Shown: one piece after another, positions 1-4,646 of the stretch
How positions within the stretch are numbered: the stretch's first letter is position 1
Layout of the letters: every line of letters starts with the position of its first letter
Source: Thermococci archaeon
GTDB taxonomy: Archaea; Methanobacteriota_B; Thermococci; Thermococcales; Thermococcaceae
Reading direction: 5' to 3'
DNA: 6,816 nt
Assembly (NCBI GenBank): GCA_003663535.1
Contig: QMUE01000074.1
Span: 1-6,816 of the forward strand
Program-made: the position numbers and the translations under genes
Notes under the pieces: generated by a model
Told to the model about the DNA's origin: nothing
What the model saw: only the letters and a program-made list of their open reading frames with translations
Databases searched by the model: none

Positions 1-2
1 CG

Positions 3-1241
3 CTCGAGGTGCGGGTGACCCGCGCCGGCGAGGACACCACCCTGGGACGCGTGCGCGAGTTGATTCTGGCCGCTCAGAAGACCAAGCTTCCATTCCTCCG
101 TATCGTCGACCAGTACATGGTTTACTACACTCCGCTGGTGCTCTTGATGGGCGCCTTGGTGTGGGCCTTCACCCGGAGCCTGGACCGCACGATCGCCGTC
201 CTGATCGTGTCCTGTCCGTGCGCCTTCATTCTGGCCTCGCCCACCGCCATGGTAGCCGCGCTTTCCGCCGCCGCCCGGCTTGGCGTGTTGATCAAGAACG
301 TGGCCGACATCGAGTTGGCCGCTCGCATCAACGCCTTTGTGTTTGACAAGACCGGCACGCTCACCAATGGCATCTTCAAGGTTACGAAGGTGGAAACTCG
401 GAGCGGCTTTAGTGAGGGCGAGGTAATAAGGCTCGCGGCTTTGGCAGAGGCCCACTCGAACCATCCGATAGCCAAGGCGATAAAGGAAGCCTATGGAAAA
501 GAAATCAACGAAGCCCAGATAAAGGAGCATGAGAATATAGCTGGACACGGAGTTAAAGCTAGAATAGACGGTGTCGAGGTGATGGTAGGCAATGACAGGC
601 TATTGCATTGCTTTAATATTGAACACGACACATGTCGCGTTAAAGGAACGGTTGCTCACGTCGTGATAAATGACAAGTATGCCGGTTACATCATAATCTC
701 CGACGAGATAAAGGGGGATGTTCCGCTCGCTGTAAAGGAGCTGAAGCGCTTTGGGGTCAAAAAGGTAGTGATGGTCACCGGTGACAGCAGAGACGTTGCC
801 GAGGAGATAGCGAAGCAACTTGGCCTTGACAGCTTCTATGCCGAGCTCTTGCCGGAGGATAAGGTAAAGGTAATTGAGGAACTTGAGAAAGAAAAGGCAC
901 CGAACGACAAGATAGTCTTTGTTGGTGATGGTATTAACGACGCCCCGGTGCTTGCGAGGGCCGATGTGGGAGTTGCGATGGGAGCGCTCGGGAGTGATGC
1001 AGCGATAGAAACTGCTGACGTCGTTATAATAGATGACAAGCCGTCCAAGCTGTTGAGGGGCATTAGAATAGCCAAAAAAACGCAGAAGATAGTATTGCAG
1101 AACATAATCTTTGCCCTTGGGGTTAAGCTCACCTTCATAAGCCTTGGAGTCTTTGGAGCGGCTACGATGTGGGGGGCTGTCTTTGCAGATGTTGGTGTTG
1201 CCCTGATAGCGGTCTTTAACGCGATGAGGATTTTGAAGTGA
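3..1241 (+). CDS. Zn/Cd-type P1B-2 heavy-metal ATPase, 5'-partial
   Basis: Membrane ATPase that exports soft divalent metals (Zn, Cd, probably Pb). The frame is open to the left edge, so the N-terminus, metal-binding domain and actuator domain lie outside; a GTG at 9 is not the true start. Visible in order: a membrane segment (about 120-170), the CPC ion-site motif (213-221) in the next segment, the DKTGT phosphorylation site (345-359), SNHP of the nucleotide-binding domain (456-467), a TGD motif near 778-786, and GDGIND (924-941). A Lys (1125-1127) and the Asp of an ADVGV motif (1188-1190) sit in the last two membrane segments. These two residues are typical of the ZntA/CadA (P1B-2) class, so Zn/Cd is preferred over Cu. 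The first ~370 bases are very GC-rich with CGC/CGG and ATC codons; downstream AGG/AGA and ATA dominate. The class call is confident; the natural integrity of the gene is not. Confidence 0.9.
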   Translation, partial: LEVRVTRAGEDTTLGRVRELILAAQKTKLPFLRIVDQYMVYYTPLVLLMGALVWAFTRSLDRTIAVLIVSCPCAFILASPTAMVAALSAAARLGVLIKNVADIELAARINAFVFDKTGTLTNGIFKVTKVETRSGFSEGEVIRLAALAEAHSNHPIAKAIKEAYGKEINEAQIKEHENIAGHGVKARIDGVEVMVGNDRLLHCFNIEHDTCRVKGTVAHVVINDKYAGYIIISDEIKGDVPLAVKELKRFGVKKVVMVTGDSRDVAEEIAKQLGLDSFYAELLPEDKVKVIEELEKEKAPNDKIVFVGDGINDAPVLARADVGVAMGALGSDAAIETADVVIIDDKPSKLLRGIRIAKKTQKIVLQNIIFALGVKLTFISLGVFGAATMWGAVFADVGVALIAVFNAMRILK

Positions 1242-1263
1242 TGTGGGTGCTCTATGGGTCGGG

Positions 1264-1275
1264 CGTTTTTTCTTT
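1264..1275 (+). terminator. Oligo-T terminator after the P1B-2 ATPase
   Basis: A six-T run followed by CTTT starts about 25 bases after the stop codon at 1241. Archaeal transcription commonly ends at U-rich tracts without a hairpin, and several further T-rich tracts follow in this gap. Inferred from sequence only. Confidence 0.45.
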
Positions 1276-1319
1276 CTCCTTCTATCCCTCTACTTATGTT
1301 TGTAATATTTTCAATAATG

Positions 1320-1363
1320 GTGGTTTTTGACATTTCTCTTATGGCACAGTGCTGTGCTACCAC
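1320..1363. repeat. Inverted repeat GCACAG-TG-CTGTGC with outer arms
   Basis: Perfect 6-base arms at 1344-1349 and 1352-1357 are separated by two bases. Further out, GTGGT (1320-1324) is complementary to ACCAC (1359-1363), leaving an asymmetric internal loop on the left. It could be an operator-like dyad for the downstream pair or a small RNA stem. The two-base spacer is too short for an RNA loop without opening the closing pairs, which favours a protein-binding dyad. Confidence 0.3.
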
Positions 1364-1442
1364 TATTTGCTCTCATCTGGTTGTTTCCCCTCATGATTTT
1401 TATTTCGTTCACTCACAATTTCGCTTCAAGGTCATTTTTACC

Positions 1443-1488
1443 CAAAAATTTATTAATAAATAAGTTGCAATTTAAATTGGGAGTAAGG
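1443..1488 (+). promoter_or_regulatory. Putative promoter and RBS of the Panacea gene
   Basis: An A/T-rich block (about 1443-1460) resembling an archaeal TATA element lies roughly 30-45 bases before the ATG at 1489, the usual distance for a short leader. A GGGAG (1479-1483) lies 5 bases before the ATG and may act as ribosome binding site. There is no experimental support, and A/T-rich background makes TATA calls weak here. Confidence 0.35.
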
Positions 1489-1929
1489 ATGGAAGGAAAG
1501 AAAGAAAAATTAGAGAATGTTATACTTTACGTTATATACAACCTTGGAGGTCGCTTGGAATCTAGGACGAAACTAGTTAAGTTATTGTATTTTATTGACA
1601 AAAAAGCCCAAGAGGAATTAAAATCCAAAATAACGGGCGTTAGGTATATATATCATTACTACGGTCCATATTCTCCGGATATCATTAATGCAGTTCATGA
1701 ACTTGAAGAGGAGGGCAAATTGATTGAAGAATATGATCCTCTATACGGGATGTACCGATATTACCTTGCGGAAAATATTGATGACGAGAATGATATCAAA
1801 TTAAGTGAGGAAGAAAGAGGTATTATTGATAAAGTATTAAAAGACTACGGTGGTATGAACGCAAAGAAGCTCAAAGAACGCGCATATGAATATTTGAGTG
1901 ATAAAAAGCCGGGCGACATTGTTTTATAA
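1489..1929 (+). CDS. Panacea/SocA-type (DUF4065) domain protein, putative antitoxin
   Basis: A 146-residue protein that looks like a single Panacea (SocA-like, DUF4065) domain. The N-terminal KLVKLLYFID stretch (28-37), then ITGVRY (48-53), YYGPYS (57-62) and a charged helix about 63-81, match the usual Panacea order of helix, strand and GP turn. In known systems Panacea proteins act as antitoxins for many unrelated toxins; Caulobacter SocA is also a ClpXP adaptor for the toxin SocB. The ATG at 1489 is chosen because the domain starts right after it and GGGAG precedes it; the open frame extends to 1327 without support. Its last 32 bases overlap the next gene in another frame, implying translational coupling. 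Codon use is far more A/T-rich than in the metal genes, suggesting transfer. The family call is good; the antitoxin role is inferred from family and layout. Confidence 0.8.
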   Translation: MEGKKEKLENVILYVIYNLGGRLESRTKLVKLLYFIDKKAQEELKSKITGVRYIYHYYGPYSPDIINAVHELEEEGKLIEEYDPLYGMYRYYLAENIDDENDIKLSEEERGIIDKVLKDYGGMNAKKLKERAYEYLSDKKPGDIVL

Positions 1930-3211
1930 CTCTACGGGGGGATTTTGCATATCTCGTGGTACTATTCTTCAAGAGGAATCCGAGGAGTCCTATAGTATAA
2001 AATGCATACTCAAAGATATTCTTGAAAATATGGATATCCTTGAGGTTGAAGAAAAGCCTATCAACAGTTACGGGTCTTTTTTCAAATGCAGGATTAGGGA
2101 TGTGGATGCTTTTTTCCAAGTTGCAGAATTATTTTTCATGTTGTATCTATTAGAAAAATTTTATCATAGAAAATTCCCCCTAACCAACACGAACACTGGT
2201 AAAAGTGGTACAGAGTCTCCTCATCATATGCAGTCAAGATATCCTCGAACTCAACAGGCTAGGATTATAAACTTTGATGAGAAGGTCTTGGTTTTAACTT
2301 ATTTCCCATCTCATGAGATATATCTAATACCTCCTGGGAAGTTTATTGTGCCAGATTTGTATGAATATTTGAGACGTAATGCAAGAAAATTTGTCAAAAA
2401 ATCTAGAAACTTACCATTGCCAGATTTTTGTCCTATGCTCATATCTTTTAAATACCATATTGCAATATCGTGGAATTTGCATGAGTCAGCCTATAAAACT
2501 TTTATTAAGTATTTAGATGAAATCAGTAGCTATAAATGCAACGACGATTGTAGATGTGTATCCAAAATAATAGAGTTGGCTAGAGACAATCCGGATCTTC
2601 TAATGGTTTTGGGAGGCAAATGGAATCTATTTGACAAACTTGACTTTGAGAAAATTTCAGAATTATTCAACGAAGAAGATCTAGATTCAAAATCACCATA
2701 CGAAATTATTATGAATTTTATTACTGGTTGTTATTTGTCTCATACCCATAGTGTTTACTTCAATTCAAATTTGAGAATGCCAATTGCAAATCAACAGCTA
2801 CAGTTTGATATATTGCTGTCAAGGTTCAATGAGGATGGTAATTTAGATAAAATTGTAATTATAGAGACAACCCGAGAGCATGAGATATATAATCCCAAGA
2901 AGATAAACAAGAAATTGCTTGAACCTTTCAAGCATGTCATCTTAATCTCTGGACATTTACTTAATATTTCTTATGAGGATATTCCCAAACGTATGATGTA
3001 TGTCCTGATAAGTTTTTCTAAGTCTCTAACTGATGATGGCATACATAATAAGATTCTAAAATCTGGTCAGAAAGCATTTAATATGACAACAATTGAACTG
3101 AAAAATGAAGATCTCTATAAATACATTGGGGATCCCAAGTATTTCCAAAAAGATAAACTTAAAGAAATTTTAAGCGAATTCCGAAACCAACTCGATGCCC
3201 TCGATATATAA
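1898..3211 (+). CDS. Unrecognised 437-residue protein, putative effector partner of Panacea
   Basis: I do not recognise this family. It begins with GTG at 1898, directly after an in-frame stop and inside the 3' end of the Panacea gene; the next starts are TTG at 1919 and an ATG near 2029. No clear ribosome binding site is seen, which fits coupling to the upstream gene. No signal peptide or membrane segment is evident apart from a hydrophobic stretch near 71-86. A Cys cluster (C214, C218, C220) could bind metal. In the C-terminal third, Q300-LQFDILL with D304, a short turn, then KIVIIETT with E323, a helix rich in Lys, and the strand HVILIS (346-351) give a strand-helix-strand order. This resembles a PD-(D/E)XK nuclease core, but the usual Lys after E-x is Thr325. 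Sampled GC is low (18 of 60 at 2461-2520). It is likely the toxin or effector of a two-gene module; the nuclease idea is tentative. Confidence 0.75.
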   Translation: MIKSRATLFYNSTGGFCISRGTILQEESEESYSIKCILKDILENMDILEVEEKPINSYGSFFKCRIRDVDAFFQVAELFFMLYLLEKFYHRKFPLTNTNTGKSGTESPHHMQSRYPRTQQARIINFDEKVLVLTYFPSHEIYLIPPGKFIVPDLYEYLRRNARKFVKKSRNLPLPDFCPMLISFKYHIAISWNLHESAYKTFIKYLDEISSYKCNDDCRCVSKIIELARDNPDLLMVLGGKWNLFDKLDFEKISELFNEEDLDSKSPYEIIMNFITGCYLSHTHSVYFNSNLRMPIANQQLQFDILLSRFNEDGNLDKIVIIETTREHEIYNPKKINKKLLEPFKHVILISGHLLNISYEDIPKRMMYVLISFSKSLTDDGIHNKILKSGQKAFNMTTIELKNEDLYKYIGDPKYFQKDKLKEILSEFRNQLDALDI

Positions 3212-3215
3212 AATA
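3203..3215 (+). promoter_or_regulatory. TATA-like element at the end of the 437-residue gene
   Basis: The A/T block around the stop codon (GATATATAAAATA) closely resembles an archaeal TATA box. It would place a start site near 3235-3240, facing the gene-poor stretch that follows. No proper reading frame follows it, so it could drive a non-coding RNA or be a chance match in A/T-rich DNA. Confidence 0.25.
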
Positions 3216-3219
3216 CATC

Positions 3220-3243
3220 GAGAATCTTATTCTCCTGTGCTTT
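3220..3243 (+). terminator. Hairpin plus T-run terminator of the Panacea module
   Basis: GAGAAT (3220-3225) and ATTCTC (3229-3234) form a perfect 6-base stem with a CTT loop, followed by TTTT soon after and another TTTT a few bases later. An overlapping alternative stem pairs CTCGAT (3200-3205) with ATCGAG (3217-3222). The position 9 bases after the stop codon suits a transcript end. Mutually exclusive stems are seen in sequence; function is inferred. Confidence 0.45.
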
Positions 3244-3321
3244 TCATTTTGGGATATCTGCTGGATTCCTCCTAAGTTACATTGACAATACGTCCCCATA
3301 ATCTTTTGTGCACAATTATAC

Positions 3322-3354
3322 GGAGGAAATAAGATGATGTTTGAAAAATATTAA
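3322..3354 (+). other. Micro-ORF (MMFEKY) with strong RBS, likely remnant
   Basis: GGAGG (3322-3326) lies 7 bases before the tandem ATG ATG at 3334-3339, followed by four codons and TAA at 3352-3354. The start context is better than that of several real genes here. A functional 6-residue peptide is possible but it more likely marks the cut-off start of a lost gene, as its stop abuts the methyltransferase remnant. Confidence 0.25.
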
Positions 3355-3496
3355 CGCCGGTCTATCTCGAGCACTTCTATTCTGCCAGAAAAAGGGCTCT
3401 GGTACCCTAATTTGAAAATACCATCGTTTCCATTGGGCTCTCGAAGAGGTCGTAAATTTTTGAAAATCTACTATATTTTTTAGCAACATCGGTCAT
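3351..3496 (-). pseudogene. Truncated, frameshifted SAM-dependent methyltransferase N-terminus
   Basis: Reading leftward from ATG at 3496, the first 29 residues (including KKYSRF, KIYDLFESPME and MVFS) look like the N-terminus of a class I SAM methyltransferase of the UbiE-like group common in Thermococcales. The frame hits TAG at 3409-3407. Beyond it, the frame one base back continues with SGRIEVLEI, which resembles the family's G-x-VLEIG strand that leads into the SAM-binding loop, then stops at 3353-3351. The rest of the enzyme (the GxGxG loop and everything after) is missing, so this is a remnant cut off at about 3351-3360. The open frame extends up to 3607, but the family resemblance starts at 3496. 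The resemblance over the first 29 residues is fair; the post-frameshift part is weak. Confidence 0.5.
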
Positions 3497-3602
3497 TTTT
3501 CCCCACATTTTATAGTTATGCAAACCCTTAATTGGATTTATCCTTACGATTTGGTAAATTGTTTCATAATTGGTTCTCATGTTGCAAATAATAAGCCTAT
3601 TC

Positions 3603-3645
3603 AACATTTAAACCATAGTGTATCTGAAAACAACAAAAAGGTGAT
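3603..3645 (+). promoter_or_regulatory. Putative promoter and RBS of the Met-rich gene
   Basis: GGTGAT (3640-3645) is a good archaeal ribosome binding site, 5 bases before the ATG at 3651. An A/T block (ATTTAAA, about 3605-3611) could be the TATA element, giving a very short leader. Just upstream, ATAAGCCTAT (3591-3600) resembles ATAAGCTATG (4611-4620) in the copA control region, a possible shared regulatory element. Confidence 0.4.
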
Positions 3646-3650
3646 GCAAA

Positions 3651-3926
3651 ATGGAGTGGAAGTCCCTATTTATCGGGCTCTTCATCGGAGCGCTCATAGC
3701 CATCCCCCTAGGAATGGCCCATAGTGGTGGATTCGACATACCGGAGAGAACCGGAAGCCGCTGGGGCTTTGCCCCCGGAATGACGGGCTACGGTATGATG
3801 GATGAAAACATGCACGAGGAAATGGAAGAAGAGATGGAGCCTATAATGGAGAAGTATATGGGCGAAGACTGGAAAGAGATGCACGAATACTGCGAGAGGG
3901 CCATGGGGATTGATGAGGACGAGTGA
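3651..3926 (+). CDS. Small Met-rich membrane-anchored or exported metal-binding protein
   Basis: A 91-residue protein. Residues 1-23 are a short charged start plus a hydrophobic stretch (SLFIGLFIGALIAIPLGMA), a signal peptide or membrane anchor, so the rest should face outside. Then follows a Gly-rich linker with Met44, Met49 and Met50, and an acidic segment in which Met falls at every fourth residue: 50, 54, 58, 62, 66, 70. Met77, Met85, His55, His78 and Cys81 add possible ligands. Thioether-rich stretches of this kind bind Cu(I) in other copper proteins. ATG at 3651 is fixed by GGTGAT 5 bases upstream. It converges on copR with only 4 bases between stop codons. A small gene next to copR-copA is also known in Pyrococcus furiosus, where I recall it as copper-responsive. 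A role as extracytoplasmic copper binder or CopA partner is inferred; no named family is recognised. Confidence 0.8.
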   Translation: MEWKSLFIGLFIGALIAIPLGMAHSGGFDIPERTGSRWGFAPGMTGYGMMDENMHEEMEEEMEPIMEKYMGEDWKEMHEYCERAMGIDEDE

Positions 3927-3930
3927 GCCC

Positions 3931-4527
3931 TCAGCTTTCGTCTTCCCCCTTTGGTTCTTCTTTTAGCTTGAACTTCTCGATGTTTTCCCTTGTCCTCTTG
4001 AGCTCCCTCAGGCACGTTGGACAGCAGAGGGAGTAAACCCTGTTGTGATACTTGTAAACGATCGGTTCTCCTACTATTTCCTTTCCGCAGTAGTCGCACT
4101 TGAAGGATATCTTAACTCTTGGGGGACTCGTGCGCTCAACGCTCTCGAGGATGGGCATTATCTCTATGACATCGAATCCAGCTCCTTCTATGACCTTTCT
4201 AAGTTCCTCCATGTTCTCGACGGCGATTTTTATGAGGTACTTCCTGCTCGTGAAGCGGTTTATCTCTATAATTTCGTTGAACTCCTTCATTTTCTCGGGT
4301 TTGTCTGTTTGCACTATGAGGGCAACCACGTTGTGGGCCCTCAGGAGCTCGGGATTGAGCTTTATCGTGTATCCCAGGATAACGCCTTCCTTCTCAAGCT
4401 TCTCCAGCCTTGATCTGACAGTCGGTCTGCTTACTCCCAGTATTTCCGCAAGCTCAGAAATGCTAAGCCTTGCATTGTCCAGCAGGAGGTGTATGAGCTT
4501 CAGGTCCAAATCATCCAGCTTGGTCAT
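3931..4527 (-). CDS. copR: Copper-responsive Lrp/AsnC-type regulator with TRASH domain (CopR)
   Basis: A 198-residue transcription factor. Residues 1-55 are an AsnC/Lrp-type winged helix (LDDLDLKLIHLLL, then ISELAEILGVSRPTVRSRLEKLEKEGVILGY). Residues 60-130 form the linker and Lrp-like middle domain. The C-terminus carries a TRASH-type metal site: C144-x2-C147 and C168, C169, C172. In this family the Cys ligands sense copper and change DNA binding. The start at 4527 is chosen because GGTG (4538-4535) lies 7 bases before it and the helix-turn-helix begins right after; the open frame extends 11 codons further to 4560 without a ribosome binding site. It is divergent from copA across 119 bases and convergent with the Met-rich gene (4-base gap). 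Thermococcales CopR orthologues control copA; whether as activator or repressor here cannot be read from sequence. Self-regulation is likely because its leader carries the same elements as copA's. Confidence 0.93.
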   Translation of the reverse strand: MTKLDDLDLKLIHLLLDNARLSISELAEILGVSRPTVRSRLEKLEKEGVILGYTIKLNPELLRAHNVVALIVQTDKPEKMKEFNEIIEINRFTSRKYLIKIAVENMEELRKVIEGAGFDVIEIMPILESVERTSPPRVKISFKCDYCGKEIVGEPIVYKYHNRVYSLCCPTCLRELKRTRENIEKFKLKEEPKGEDES

Positions 4528-4539
4528 ATTAACGCACCT

Positions 4540-4627
4540 TCCTCGGAACTTGCTTATCAAAATATAAAAAATATTCGGTTAAAATTTGCATTTTGGCATG
4601 AATAATGCCCATAAGCTATGCCGAGGA
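4540..4627. repeat. Mirror-image composite element in copR and copA leaders
   Basis: On the plus strand ATAAGC (4611-4616), four bases, then CCGAGGA (4621-4627) stand before the copA ribosome binding site. On the minus strand the same ATAAGC (4557-4552), five bases, then CCGAGGA (4546-4540) stand before the copR ribosome binding site. Thirteen bases in two blocks thus match in inverted orientation about the central A/T block. This symmetry suggests either one regulator acting on both leaders or a shared initiation element. Confidence 0.5.
4593..4611. promoter_or_regulatory. Candidate CopR operator, GGCAT-N5-ATGCC
   Basis: Perfect 5-base arms GGCAT (4595-4599) and ATGCC (4605-4609) flank the spacer GAATA; with one mismatch the arms extend to TTGGCAT/ATGCCCA. 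A further ATGCC sits at 4618-4622, 13 bases after the first. Lrp-family regulators bind short imperfect palindromes of this size. The site lies around the expected copA transcription start, where a bound regulator could control copA directly. Binding by CopR is inferred. Confidence 0.5.
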
Positions 4628-4646
4628 GTAAATACTGGTGGTGAGT

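Larger units (their letters stand above)
1242..1488. other. Pyrimidine-rich intergenic gap at the island's left side
   Basis: No convincing gene is seen in this stretch. The plus strand is rich in T and C, with repeated T-tracts in the first part and A/T-rich promoter-like sequence in the last 50 bases. The only distinct structure is the inverted repeat at 1344-1357 with outer complementary arms. An open frame runs through from 1327 into the Panacea gene, but its upstream part shows no family resemblance and has no ribosome binding site. Confidence 0.5.
3212..3650. other. Gene-poor stretch with hairpins and gene remnants
   Basis: No intact gene is supported here. From left to right it holds the terminator hairpins (to 3243), unassigned sequence to about 3320, a six-codon frame with a strong ribosome binding site (3334-3354), a broken methyltransferase start on the minus strand (3351-3496), and A/T-rich upstream DNA of the Met-rich gene (to 3650). 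It looks like a scar between island and copper locus. Confidence 0.5.
4528..4646. promoter_or_regulatory. Divergent copR-copA control region
   Basis: This 119-base gap must hold both promoters. On the minus strand the A/T block 4561-4570 reads TTTTTATATT, a fitting TATA box for copR about 35 bases before its ATG. For copA, TTAAAATTT (4579-4587) or the same central A/T block could serve, with the start near 4594-4612. Ribosome binding sites are GGTG (4538-4535, minus) and GGTGGTGAG (4637-4645, plus). Dyad elements within it are listed separately. Confidence 0.7.

Noticed and set aside
836..1363. 175-residue minus-strand open frame
   Set aside because: It mostly mirrors the well-supported P1B-2 ATPase and is low-complexity (Ser/Ala/Ile/Thr-rich), typical of antisense shadow frames.
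1327..1488. 54-residue N-terminal extension of the Panacea gene
   Set aside because: It is hydrophobic, lacks a ribosome binding site, runs through the promoter-like block, and the Panacea domain is complete from 1489.
1860..1940. Frameshift joining the Panacea gene and the 437-residue gene into one protein
   Set aside because: The Panacea domain ends naturally, no slippery run is present at the overlap, and a GTG directly follows the upstream stop; an overlapping gene pair is simpler.
3246..3300. tRNA-like stem between GGGATAT and TACGTCCCC
   Set aside because: The arms are imperfect, no T-loop consensus or anticodon arm is seen, and the length is too short for a tRNA.
3494..3607. Upstream start at 3607 for the methyltransferase remnant
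   Set aside because: Residues before 3496 show no family resemblance and no ribosome binding site supports that start.
3518..3724. 68-residue plus-strand open frame
   Set aside because: It overlaps the Met-rich gene in another frame and lacks both a ribosome binding site and similarity.
4045..4567. Two plus-strand open frames antisense to copR
   Set aside because: Both lie opposite copR, whose motifs are unmistakable; neither resembles a known family.
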